The notes under the pieces: model-generated
The model's database searches: none
What the model saw: only the letters and a program-made list of their open reading frames with translations
What the model was told of the DNA's origin: nothing
Position numbers and translations under genes: made by a program
Part shown: positions 10,204 to 19,562 of the stretch, piece after piece
Position numbering within the stretch: the stretch's first letter is position 1
How the letters are laid out: each line of letters begins with the position of its first letter
Source of the DNA: Pseudomonas silvicola
Lineage (GTDB): Bacteria; Pseudomonadota; Gammaproteobacteria; Pseudomonadales; Pseudomonadaceae
NCBI RefSeq assembly: GCF_026651855.1
Contig: NZ_CP093281.1
Location: 620,001 to 684,000 of the forward strand
Reading direction: 5' to 3'
DNA length: 64,000 nucleotides

Positions 10204-11546
10204 TTACGATGCACGATGCGGCTGGTGATCCAACACCGCCAACGTGAGTAGACCGGTGGCAATGATCTCAGAGCGATGCGCTGGCATAAACAGCATTGAG
10301 ACCAACACTCCCACGATGAACACCATGGTTGCCCAGGTTAAGCCTGGGAACAGCCACATGCGATAACTTAAGATCTCACCCCGTGCCTCGCGCTTTTTGC
10401 GCAACACCAGATGCGAGGCCGCTATCACCAGGTAAACCAGTAACGCAATCGCGCCGGAACTGGCTAGCAGGAACTCAAATACCGCTGCGGGTGCCAGATA
10501 ATTGGCGATCACCGCGAGAAATGCAGCGGCAGTTGAGGCGATGACTGCAACCCAAGGCGTACCGCTGCGCGTGGTTTTTGATGCAGCGGCAGGGGCATCC
10601 TGACGTCGAGAAAGCGAATACAGCATGCGTGAAGCCGTATAGAGCGCAGAGTTAAGACAGCTGCACACCGCGATCAACACCACTACATCGACGATTTGCC
10701 GTGCGTAAGGAATATTCATCATCTCCATCGCTGTTTGATACGAACCGGCTTTCATCAGCGATGGGGTATTCCACGGCACCAGCGCGATAACAATGAAGAT
10801 CGACAGCAAATAAAACAACGCAATACGCCAGATCACTGAGTTGGTGGCCTGCGTAATCTGCTTTTTCGGCTCGCGGTTCCGCTGCCGCGATGGTGACGAT
10901 TTCCGTTCCCATAAAGGAGAACATGGTGGTCAGAATGGCAGCCAGTACGGCACCGATGCCGTTTGGCATAAAGCCGTGCGTGTCATAGAGGTGAGAAATG
11001 CCTTGCGTGCTACTACCCGGCATCAGGCCAAAGATAGCCAGACTGCCGACAATCAGGAAGGCGACAATGGCGACCACTTTCAACAAAGCAAACCAGAATT
11101 CGAACTCACCGTAATTCTTGACGCTGAACAGGTTGCTGACCGTCAGAAACGTGGTGATCGCCAGGGTATATTCCCACACGGCAATCTGCGGGAACCAACT
11201 GTGCAATATCGTGCCTGCGGCATTGGCTTCAAGCGGAATGACCAGCACCCAAAACCACCAGTAGAGCCAGCCAATGGTAAATCCAGCCCAGCGTCCCAGT
11301 GATTTATCTGCATAGGTGGAGAAAGAGCCGGAGTCCGGTGAGGCAACGGCCATTTCCGCTAACATGCGCATAATCAGCACCACCAGCGCACCGGCTGCGA
11401 TGTAGGCCAGTAACACGGCGGGGCCTGCTTCGGCGATAGCATGACCGGAACCGACAAACAGGCCGGCACCTATCACACCGGCAATGGATAACATGCGATG
11501 ACGCGGCTTTAAGCCTTGCGCGCGCATCGGCATTCTGTGAACTCAT
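10204..11546 (-). CDS. gabP: GABA permease, APC superfamily
   Basis: Inner-membrane proton symporter for 4-aminobutyrate and related amino acids. Start ATG at 11544-11546 with GGAG; MSSQNADARARLKPRHRMLS leads into SIAGVIGAGLFVGSGHAIAE, the helix 1 glycine-rich motif of amino acid transporters. Then FTIGWLYWWFWVLVIPLEAN and GTEIVTIAAAE follow, as in GabP. The C-terminal half (TASRMLYSLSRRQDAP) continues to TAA 10204. About 447 aa after joining; frameshifts near 11500 and 10810-10860. It lies directly downstream of the GABA aminotransferase gene on the same strand (about 90 bp), so the pair forms a GABA uptake and catabolism operon. Confidence 0.85.
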
Positions 11547-11638
11547 TGTTTTCTCCAGATTGTCTCTCGGGCTGTGATTTGACACAGCCTGGCTGCAGCA
11601 GGTGGATGACCAGCCCGCATACGGCTGGCGGTGGGGGC

Positions 11639-12901
11639 CTACGAACCTGGTGCGCGCTCAGCACATGGCTGAGAATCTCCAGCGCCTGGCTGAATTGGCG
11701 CATCCGGAATAGGAGCGGATAGAGGAAGCGGAATCACGCCGCCTGCGGACTGCGGCTCATCAACAGTAAACCGCGCGCCATGGCGTGCTGCTGGATGGCC
11801 TGAGCGGTTTGCGCCGGCGAAACTCCGCAGCACTGGCGACCATCGAACCTAATGCGTGATATCGGTGATCGCAGAGCAGTGGCGACGCCTCATTGAGGAA
11901 TTTCCGATCGCTGCGCAAATCTGTGCTTCACTGAGCGCCTGCCACAGCTGTTCCTTCAGCAATAATGTCCAGCACCGCATGCGGCGGCAATCGCCAGCGG
12001 GTTTCCCGCGTAAGTGCCACCCAGACCACTGGGCCTGGCGCATCCATGATCTCTGCGCGACCACTCACCGCAGACAACGGCATGCCGCCCGCCAGACTTT
12101 TCGCCATGGTGATGAGGTCAGGTTTAACGGTGTATGGTCCATGGCAAACAGTTTGCCGGTACGACCAAAGCCGGTTTGCACTTCGTCGGCAATCAGCAGA
12201 ATGCCGTGCTGATCGGCCAGCTGGCGCAGGCGAACGAAGAACTCAGCAGGAGCGATGTGGAAACCGCCTTCGCCTTGTACTGGCTCCAGCACAATGGCCG
12301 CGACGTCTTGCGGCGCGATGTCCTGAGTGAAGATGTCTTTGCAGGCTCGCCATCGCATCATCAATGCTAATACCGGCCACGCTGTTGGGATAACGACGTG
12401 CCACACGGAAGCAGGCATCGGGCCAAAGTCACGCTTATAGGGGGCCACTTTGCCGGTCATCGCCATCGTCATAAACGTACGACCATGGAACGCGTTACCG
12501 AAGGTGATAATGCCGTGACGGCGTGTGGCGGCGCGCGCAACTTTAACGGCATTCTCAACCGCTTCAGCACCGGTTGGAGAAAAAGGCGGTTTTGGCTTTA
12601 CCGGCTATGGGCACCACGCTGTTGATGCGCTCTGCCAGGCCGACATAGCTCTCGTAAGGCGTCACCGAACGCGGGTATGGAATTTTTCAACTGTTCCGCG
12701 ATGGCTTTACGATGCGCGGATGACGGTGGCCGGTGTTGAGCACCGCGCGATACCACCAGCGAAATCAATCCAGCTGTTGCCTTCAACGTCACGCAACGTC
12801 GCATTCTCTGCCTGATCGACATACCACTGGCAAAGATTACCGGTGCCACGTGGGAGTGCGTCATCTTTACGTTGTTGCAGCTGGCTGTTTTTACCTTCCA
12901 T
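11639..12901 (-). CDS. gabT: 4-aminobutyrate aminotransferase
   Basis: PLP-dependent class III aminotransferase converting GABA and 2-oxoglutarate to succinate semialdehyde and glutamate. Start ATG 12899-12901 with AAGGAG. Seen: LRDVEGNSWIDFAGGIA, AIVLEPVQGEGGFHIAPAEF and HGILLIADEVQTGFGRTGKL (cofactor-binding Asp), then the Lys region SPWRKVWRA broken by a shift (expected SLAGGMPLSA). The C-terminal end at 11639 is inferred from length and is uncertain. Frameshifts are dense (about 12750, 12600, 12440, 12360, 12140, 12010, 11850). Divergent MocR-type regulator 120 bp upstream and gabP downstream support the GABA role. No gabD dehydrogenase is present in the window. Confidence 0.82.
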
Positions 12902-13021
12902 AACCTTTCTCCTTAGCGATAAGTTGCCTTATGTAATCACGACAAACACGCTTATTTATCCTGCGCTAAGGTTTGTTGCAGAGCCACTTTTACAGAAAAG
13001 GATGGAGCCAATTGCGGGAGT

Positions 13022-14473
13022 TTGTACGCCGATCATGTATTAGAACGTTTGCAGTTTATGCCGGAAGGGACGTGCAGCAGCGCCTGTTGGCGTATGCAGG
13101 CGGCGATTGTTGAGGGGATTTTTCCACGCGCCACGCGAGGATTACCGGCCACGCGCGATATGGCACGGGAGTTATCGGTGTCACGCAATACCGTACTCAA
13201 CGTTTATGAAAATTTGATGTCACAGGGCTATGTTACAGCGCGCACCGGCAGCGGAACCTGGATCGCCGAAACCCTGCCGGAAGGTTGTTTAAATAGCCCG
13301 CGCAGCGATGAGCTAACGCTGCCGCTTACCGTGAAACGGCGGCGATTTCTAAACGCGGTGCATCGCTTTTGGGCCATGCCAACGCCTCGCCTTATCAATG
13401 GGGCGCGTTTGTACCAGGCGCACCGGACGTGACGCAGTTTCCGCATAAACTCTTAGCCAGATTCAGCGCGATTAAATCGCGAACCTGATATTGAACGGCT
13501 GATTTACAGCAACAATGGCGGCTGTCCGCAATTACGACAGGCGCTGGCGGACTATCTCTCAGCGTGGCCCGATCGGTGCGTGCGGATGCGGATCAAATCA
13601 TCATCACCGAAGGCATCCATCAGGCGGTTGATCTGGTGACGCGCGTACTTTGCGATCCGGTGATGCGTGGATTGAAGAGCCTGGCTACTGGGACCCGTAT
13701 TTACGCATCAATGGGTTGAAAATACAGGCGCCGGAATCGACGATCAGGGCATTATTCCTGACTTACCGCCGCGCAGTCGGGCGCCAAAGTGATATTGTGA
13801 CACCGTCACACCAATACCCATTGGGCGTTCATCTCAGCCTTGAAAGACGTAAGCAGTTGCTGGATTTAGCCAGCAAACATAAAACCGGTTGATAGAGGAT
13901 GACTACGACAGTGAGTTTCGCTTCGCGGGGCAGCATTTCCCTCGCTGCAAGGTTTTGAGCGATGCGCCGGTAATTTACATGGGCACGTTCAGCAAAACGC
14001 TCTATCCGGCACTGCGACTGGGTTATCTGGTGGTGCCAAAAGCGCTGGCGCAACCCCTGCGCGTTGCGGCGGCGGGAACTCTATCGTGGCGGGCATCTGC
14101 TGGTGCAGCGGGCGCTGGCGGAGTTTATTCAGAAAGGGCATTACATGGCGCACATCCGGCGTATGCGCAAACTCTACAGTCAGCGTCGTCGCTTCTTAGC
14201 GGGTCTGATTGAGCGCTATCTTGGCGCTGATTTTATGCCGCGCGTCAATCATGAGGCGGGCTTGCATCTGGTGGTGAACTTACCGGCTGGATGTGATGAT
14301 GTGGCGATTGCCGCACTGGCGCTGCGGCGCGGTGTGAAGGTTAGACCGCTGTCGCAATATTACATGCACCAGCAAGAGCGACGGGGCTTGCTGCTGGGTT
14401 ATCTGCGTGGATGAACGTCGGTAATCAGGATGCGTTGGTGTATTGAAGGCATGTCTGATGGAGGCGGGATTTA
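13022..14473 (+). CDS. MocR-family transcriptional regulator (GntR HTH + aminotransferase domain; GabR-like)
   Basis: PLP-dependent regulator. The N-terminal winged helix is seen as ATRGLPATRDMARELSVSRN then TVLNVYENLMSQGYV. The C-terminal fold-type I aminotransferase-like domain is seen as NGGCPQLRQALADYL, IIITEGIHQAVDLV, VTPSHQYPLGVHLSLERR, EDDYDSEFR and the PLP-lysine segment YMGTFSKTLYPALRLGYLVV. Total about 480 aa, normal for MocR. Start uncertain: ATG 13022 or a little upstream at 13002. The 3' end is approximate because the last frames shift repeatedly. It is divergent from gabT, so GabR-like activation of gabTP by GABA-PLP is the natural inference; control of the pyridoxal reductase gene next to it is an alternative. 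Confidence 0.8.
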
Positions 14474-14534
14474 GCGCGTTGCAGACGTGTGCGCATGCAA
14501 TCATAATGTTGGGCGGCCCGGGGGCCGCGTCATT

Positions 14535-15398
14535 TCAGGACTGAGCGATACCGTTTAAACGTTGCACGACATCGGCACTCAACACCCAGATCGCCACTGG
14601 CGAGATTCTGCTGGAGATGTTCGGTGATGATGTGCCAGGAATCAACAGAATGTTTGGCGAACGCTGAAGTAACCAGGCCAGGGCAACCTGCAATGTAGTG
14701 GCATTCAACTCTTCGGCCACGGCGGTAAGCTGCTCGGATTGCAGCGGTGAGAAACCACCCAATGGGAAGAACGGCACATAAGGAATGCCCTGCGCAGCCA
14801 GTTGATCGACCAACGCTTCATCCTGGCGATTTGCCAGATTGTAGAGATTCTGCACACAGGCGATGGGCGTCATTTCCTGCGCATCTTCCACTTGTTTGGC
14901 CGTTACGTTGCTCAGACCAATATGCTTAACCAGTCCGCGCTCTTTAAGCTTGATCATCGCTTCGACCTGCGGTTCCAGTGAGCCTTCTGCAGGTGCGTGC
15001 ACGTCGAGCATCGAACGCAGATTCACGACTTCCATCACCTCCAGACCAAGATGGCGCAGATTGTCTTCTACCGCCTGAGTCAACTCATCGGGGGAGAAAG
15101 CGGGCAACCAGCCTCCTTTCGCATCACGACGAGCACCGACTTTGGTGACGATCACCAGATCGTCGGAATAGGGATACAGAGCTTTCTTTATCAGTTGGTT
15201 AGTAATGTGCGGGCCATAAAAGTCGCTGGTATCGATATGATTGACGCCAGCAGCCACCGCATCACGTAGTACCTGTAATGCCCGATTCTCATCGGCTGGC
15301 GGCCCAAACACGCCTTTGCCGGCCAGCTGCATGGCGCCATAACCGAGGCGTTTAACCTGACGATCACCCAAAGTATAGGTATTTGCGTTGTGAGACAT
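14535..15398 (-). CDS. pdxI: Pyridoxal reductase, aldo/keto reductase family (YdbC/PdxI)
   Basis: NADPH-dependent aldo/keto reductase that in E. coli reduces pyridoxal to pyridoxine in vitamin B6 salvage. The frame is almost intact: YTLGDRQVKRLGYGAMQLAG, GVNHIDTSDFYGPHITNQ (catalytic Asp/Tyr), LVIVTKVGARRDAKGGW (catalytic Lys), GLVKHIGLSNVTAKQVE, YVPFFPLGGFSPLQS and LAWLLQRSPNILLIPGTSS. These match E. coli PdxI closely. Two compensating shifts near 14600-14640 scramble about 10 residues before LSADVVQRLNGIAQS. Very strong Shine-Dalgarno (AAGGAGGTTTCC). A LysR regulator is divergent (start 15498). Confidence 0.88.
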   Translation of the reverse strand: MSHNANTYTLGDRQVKRLGYGAMQLAGKGVFGPPADENRALQVLRDAVAAGVNHIDTSDFYGPHITNQLIKKALYPYSDDLVIVTKVGARRDAKGGWLPAFSPDELTQAVEDNLRHLGLEVMEVVNLRSMLDVHAPAEGSLEPQVEAMIKLKERGLVKHIGLSNVTAKQVEDAQEMTPIACVQNLYNLANRQDEALVDQLAAQGIPYVPFFPLGGFSPLQSEQLTAVAEELNATTLQVALAWLLQRSPNILLIPGTSSPNISSRISPVAIWVLSADVVQRLNGIAQS

Positions 15399-15497
15399 GG
15401 AAACCTCCTTCGTCGATGTGTGTACAGATTGCTAATCGACGCCATGGCTGTGCAACTATCCGGTTAAATCAGGACACAGTGTGCGGAATGGCGAACA

Positions 15498-16412
15498 ATG
15501 GCATTGGATATTGCACTGCTACATTCGGTGGTGGCCGTGGCAAAAGCGGGCGGATTTCGTGAAGCCGCCCGCATGAGGGAAGCAATCCTTCTCGTTTATA
15601 GTGACGCCGTAAGACGAGCGGAAGAACAACTAGGCGTTCGGTTATTTAACCGCACCACACGCACCGTGGTGCTCACCGAAGCGGGCAGAGCGTTAATGTC
15701 GCGCTTGATGCCAGCGATGAACGAAGTTGATGCTGCTCTGGATGCACTGAATAATTTTCGTAATACGCCGGGCGGGACACTGCGTTTGAATGTCCCCGTT
15801 AGCGCTGCCCGGTTGGTGCTGCCCTCCATCGTGCCCGGCTTCGCGAGCGCTATCCCGACATTCAGTTGGAGGTCGTGGCGGAGAGCAACGTGCAGGATAT
15901 TTTCCGCGATGGCTGTGATGCCGGCATTCGTTACGATGACCACCTTGAACAGGATATGGTGGCATTGCCAATTGGTCCGCGCAGCCAACGTTTTGCTGCC
16001 GCCGCTGCGCCTGGCTATCTGGCGAAGCATGGCATGCCGCAACACCCCCGCGATTTAATGCAGCACCGCTGCTTGTATGGTCGCTACGCGACGGGTGTCA
16101 TTGCCGATTGGGAGTTCGAAAATGGGGACGAGGTCGTGCGCTTACAGCCGAAAGGTCCATTGATTTGCAGTATTGGTGCGGCAATGGATCTCACGGTTTC
16201 TGCTGCTGTTGCAGGCGTGGGAGTGGTTTATTTGTTCGAAGACTGGATCAAACCCGCCTTGAATGACGGTAGTTTGCAGCCGATTTTACCTGAGTGGTGG
16301 CAGAGATTTTCCGGTCTGTGGCTCTACTATAACGATCGCCGGCTGATCGCACCGTTCTAAAGCCTTCCTCGACTATGTGCACGAACTCAATGCGCAGCAG
16401 CAGGCGGATTAA
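15498..16412 (+). CDS. LysR-family transcriptional regulator
   Basis: Regulator with an N-terminal LysR helix-turn-helix (LLHSVVAVAKAGGFREAARM, AVRRAEEQLGVRLFNRTTRT, VVLTEAGRAL). The effector domain of the CrgA/AaeR-like subgroup follows (TPGGTLRLNVPVSAARLVL, LEVVAESNVQDIFRDGCDAG, IRYDDHLEQDMVALPIGP). It ends VHELNAQQQAD at TAA 16410-16412, about 300 aa. Frameshifts near 15590 (helix region altered), 15840 and 16360. It sits divergently from pdxI with about 100 bp between, so it probably regulates that gene. Effector unknown. Confidence 0.82.
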
Positions 16413-16446
16413 CCAAGCAGTCCGGACATCCAATACGCGAAACGCA

Positions 16447-16992
16447 TCAACCGCGCGCGGAGCGCACTACCGGTTCGCTGGAGGCGGCAATCCACAGCGC
16501 GGCATTTAATGCGGCGCCATTGACTAAATGTGCGGCCGCTTCAGTATCCATCGGCTACCGTGCCCTCTGCAATCAGCGCAGAGAGCCTGTCTGCAGTGGT
16601 GCGCAGACAGGCAGTTTGATTGGGCCACTGTGAAGGATCGCCGAGCACAGCGGGACCATCAAGCAGCATGATGCGTTGCACCTCTGGCTCCAGTGACATC
16701 TCAATGTAGGTTATCGCTTCAGCCAGAAAGGCATGCCACTTTGATTCAAACTGCTGCCCAGCGGCATGCATCTGCACCAAAATCTCTGCGTCGATCTGGT
16801 CGATAACGGCTTGCAATAGGCCCTTTATCGCCGAAATTGTGATAAAGCGCTCCCCGCGTCAGCCCTGCTTCAGCGGTCAAATCATCCATTGATGCGGCGT
16901 TATATCCTTTCTCTGCGAAAGGCCCTTCGAGCAGCCTCAATCAATTTTGCCCGCGTTTCTTCTACCTGTTCTGTTCGCCGTTTGGCTGCCAT
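16447..16992 (-). CDS. TetR/AcrR-family transcriptional regulator
   Basis: Repressor-type regulator. Start ATG 16990-16992 gives MAAKRRTEQVEETRAKLIEA, then FAEKGYNAASMDDLTAEAGL and TRGALYHNFGDK, the TetR N-terminal helix-turn-helix. The ligand domain contains AEITYIEMSLEPEVQRI-like LAEAITYIEMSLEPEVQRIM and ends EAAAHLVNGAALNAALWIAA ... VVRSARG at TGA 16447-16449, about 180 aa. Frameshifts near 16925, 16840 and 16550. It is divergent from a RidA-family gene; the shared intergenic region carries two near-identical palindromes that are its likely binding sites, so it probably represses both itself and ridA. Confidence 0.85.
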
Positions 16993-17012
16993 AGCAACTC
17001 CAAAAATTTGCA

Positions 17013-17042
17013 TTGACATACGCTGCGTATGTTATCCATATT
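17013..17042 (+). promoter_or_regulatory. Candidate promoter of the RidA gene
   Basis: A consensus TTGACA at 17013-17018 is followed 18 bp later by CATATT (17037-17042) as a possible -10. It overlaps the first palindromic operator, and the predicted transcription start falls in the second, which fits simple repression by the neighbouring TetR protein. Confidence 0.45.
17016..17032. promoter_or_regulatory. Palindromic operator 1 (probable TetR site)
   Basis: ACATACGC-T-GCGTATGT, two perfect 8-bp arms about a central base. It lies between divergent tetR and ridA and shares both arms exactly with operator 2, 30 bp away centre to centre. Confidence 0.75.
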
Positions 17043-17045
17043 AAT

Positions 17046-17062
17046 ACATACGCGGCGTATGT
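17046..17062. promoter_or_regulatory. Palindromic operator 2 (probable TetR site)
   Basis: ACATACGC-G-GCGTATGT, same arms as operator 1; flanking T and A extend the symmetry to 19 bp. The 30-bp spacing is close to three helical turns, so two dimers would bind the same face of the DNA. Confidence 0.75.
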
Positions 17063-17121
17063 AAAAGCGATAACCGGCTTAGCTACCCGGTTTCACCCTT
17101 TTTTCCATCAGGAGTGCGATT

Positions 17122-17514
17122 ATGAACAAACGTAATGCCATTTTTCCAGCGGGACGTCAGGCGCTGTATGAAATTAACCAATATTCTGCCGCAATACGTT
17201 CCGGAGACCTGTTATTTGTTTCGGGGCAGGTAGGAAGTCGGGAGGACGGTTCTGCGGAACCTGATTTTGCAGGTCAGGTTAATCTGGCGTTTGAAAACCT
17301 GCAGGCCGTGCTGAAAGCAGCGGGATGTACGCTAGGTGATGTGGTGGATGTCACCAGTTTTCATACCGATCCTGAAAACCAATTTGCCATCGTGAATGAG
17401 GTTCGTTTACGGCATTTTGGTGAAGCGCCGTACCCAAACTGGACGGCAGTGGGGGTAAACTGGTTGGCGGGGTTTGATTTTGAAATCAAGGTGATCGCGC
17501 GAATTCCTCAATAG
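17122..17514 (+). CDS. RidA-family (YjgF/UK114) protein
   Basis: Intact 130-residue protein of the Rid family. RidA itself is a trimeric imine/enamine deaminase that detoxifies 2-aminoacrylate; many paralogs have other or unknown substrates. Seen: YEINQYSAAIRSGDLLFVSG, QVGSREDGSAEPDFAGQV, FENLQAVLKAAGCTLGDVVD and PYPNWTAVGVNWLAGFDFEI. The canonical RidA active-site Arg lies in a C-terminal V-R-A/V pattern; here the segment reads WTAVGVNWLAG and lacks an obvious Arg, so this is more likely a Rid paralog (YoaB/Rid2-7 type) than the deaminase RidA. ATG 17122 follows AGGAG. Controlled most likely by the divergent TetR protein. Confidence 0.88.
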   Translation: MNKRNAIFPAGRQALYEINQYSAAIRSGDLLFVSGQVGSREDGSAEPDFAGQVNLAFENLQAVLKAAGCTLGDVVDVTSFHTDPENQFAIVNEVRLRHFGEAPYPNWTAVGVNWLAGFDFEIKVIARIPQ

Positions 17515-17548
17515 TTCAGCGTGCCGCACGGGAGGTGTGTCTGTTGAA

Positions 17549-17749
17549 TCAGTGCACCCGGCGCATAAGCTGCAATACCGCCAGGGCAATGAGTGCAGAA
17601 ATGGCTGCCTTAATCAGAAGAAGGGTGAAATCATATTTATCCATCGCTGTTTCACCATCACCGGATACGCGGACTACATGGCTAATGAGCCCATCGGGAA
17701 TCAACACGATGCCGGCAATAAGGATGATAAAGAAAATAAGTATTTTCAT
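17549..17749 (-). CDS. Small membrane protein, unknown function
   Basis: A 66-residue uninterrupted frame with two hydrophobic segments: ILIFFIILIAGIVLIPDGLI at the N-terminus and TLLLIKAAISALIALAVLQL at the C-terminus, separated by a charged loop (SGDGETAMDKYD). Not a family I recognise. It is convergent with the RidA gene, with no clear Shine-Dalgarno. The clean two-helix pattern and positive C-terminal tail (MRRVH) support a real small inner-membrane protein. Confidence 0.5.
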   Translation of the reverse strand: MKILIFFIILIAGIVLIPDGLISHVVRVSGDGETAMDKYDFTLLLIKAAISALIALAVLQLMRRVH

Positions 17750-18044
17750 TTGAATACGTCAAAAGAACCAATCCCATAGCATTCGAGCGGCAACGTTTTA
17801 CCATCTCGCGACAGCTTCTTGTAATCCATGGTGCAAACCTGCATCAGCAACACTCCTGTCATCAATGTCCGGTGAATGGCAGCGCAGAATGAAGGCGTTT
17901 ATACCAGTCAGGATTAGAGGGAGTTTACACAAAGGTATATGGCTATTAAGTGACAAGAAGGGAATTATTCGACCGATCAATCGGTTATCAGAATCATCCT
18001 GGAAATAGGGTGCGGGATATTTATAATTAAAGATGGCAGGCAAT
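17750..18044. other. Intergenic region, no gene recognised
   Basis: Between the small membrane protein and the decarboxylase terminator. A possible 81-codon minus frame (17798-18043) has no recognisable sequence and no Shine-Dalgarno; it is left out. Confidence 0.4.
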
Positions 18045-18080
18045 AAAAAAGCCGATGACTGTTGCCAGTTATCGGCTTTT
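18045..18080 (-). terminator. Rho-independent terminator of ddc
   Basis: Inverted repeat AAAGCCGAT / ATCGGCTTT (arms at 18048-18056 and 18071-18079) with a 14-nt loop. On the minus strand it is followed by six Ts (A run 18045-18050), immediately downstream of the ddc stop codon. The plus strand also has a short T run, so it may be bidirectional. Confidence 0.75.
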
Positions 18081-18092
18081 CGTTAAGCGAAA

Positions 18093-19550
18093 TTACGCGT
18101 TCAGCAACTGATTCGCGGTTTTCTCCACCAGCGCCAGCAGGCTTTGATGTCTTCCAGCGTCACGGTTGGGTTCAGCAGCGTCAGTTTCAGGCAGGTAACG
18201 CCCTGGTTTTCCAGTCACGCCAACGTTAGCGCGGCCTGAATCCAGCAGAGCATCGCCGATGCGCTGGTTGAACATGGAGCAATCTGCGCGATATCGGTCA
18301 GCTGCTCTGGACGATAGCGGAACAGCACGCTTGCCAGCTGTGGCTGCATACCAGCTCAAGGCGTGGATTTCTGACGCAACAAACTTCGCCACTTCCTGTG
18401 CCAGCGTCACACCGTGGTCGATGATCGCGGCATACCTGTTTCTGGCCTCCAGACCATCCACAGTTTCAATGCATCGAAACGACGCGTGGTCTGCAGAGAT
18501 TTTGAAACCAGGTTAGGAACACCCGCTTCTTCATCGAACTCAGAGTTCAGGTAAGCCGCCTGATAACGCATCAGCTCGTAGTGACGCTCGTCTTTCAACA
18601 GGAATGCGCCACAGCTGATGGTCTGGAAATACTGTTTGTGGAAGTCGAGAGTCACCGAATCCACTAACTCCAGGCCGTCCAGATAGTCACGATACTTTTC
18701 AGACAGCAGCAGTGCACCGCCCCAGGCTGCATCGACATGCATCCAAATGTTGTGCTCAGCCGCGATGCCCGCGATTTCGCGAAGTGGATCAATCGCACCC
18801 GCATCGGTATACCAGCCGTCGCGACAATCGCCAGAATCTGCTCGCCATTGGCTTCGGCCTGTGCCAGTTTGGCTTTCAGGTCGTTAACGTCCATGCGTGC
18901 GAACTGATCAGACTTCACCTGCACCACAGAATTGTAGCCGTGGCCAAGCAGCGCCATGTTTTTCTGTACCGAGAAGTGCGCGTTCTCAGAACACAACACT
19001 TTGATCTTACGCAGATCGCCAGTGATGCCGTCCAACTGCACTGAATGACCTTGACGCTGATAGAACGCATCACGCGCCAGCATCAGACCCATCAGGTTGC
19101 TTTGGGTGCCACCACTGGTAGAACACGCCAGCATCGCCTGCTGGATAACCCACCTGTGCACGCAACCATTCGATCAGTTTGACCTCAATGATGGTGGCAG
19201 ATGGGCTCTGATCCCATGAGTCCATACTCTGGTTGGTGGCGTTGATCAACACTTCGGCAGCCTGGCTAACCACCAGGCTAGGGCAGTGCAGGTGCGCCAC
19301 ACATTGTGGGTGGTGCACTGACAGGCTGTCTTTCAGGAAATACTCAATCGCGCGTTCAATCGCGGCCTGGTTACCCAGGCCGTTTGGATTGAAGTCGAGC
19401 GTGATACGCTCGCGCAGTTCGGCAACGCTTTTGCCTTGATACATCTCAGGCTGTTGCAGCCACTGCACAACCGCGGCGCTGCTTTGGGCAATCGCCTGCT
19501 GGTACGCCTCAATGCTTTGTGCGGCGCAGAATCGGGTTTACTTCAGACAT
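18093..19550 (-). CDS. ddc: L-2,4-diaminobutyrate decarboxylase
   Basis: PLP-dependent group II decarboxylase forming 1,3-diaminopropane from L-2,4-diaminobutyrate. Start ATG 19548-19550 ([11 protein letters not shown]). Seen: [99 protein letters not shown] and the PLP-lysine motif [19 protein letters not shown]. It ends at TAA 18093-18095, about 485 aa, the family length. Frameshifts near 19525, 19140, 18800 and 18440-18150. It lies 12 bp downstream of the dat gene on the same strand; the two enzymes act in sequence. Confidence 0.9.
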
Positions 19551-19562
19551 TTACTCTTCCAA

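Noticed and set aside
11856-12330. Overlapping plus-strand frames of about 120 codons
   Set aside because: Antisense to gabT, whose PLP-binding motifs are present on the minus strand.
14511-14530. GC-rich inverted repeat after the MocR gene as a terminator
   Set aside because: Loop of only 2-3 nt and no T run on either strand; function not supportable.
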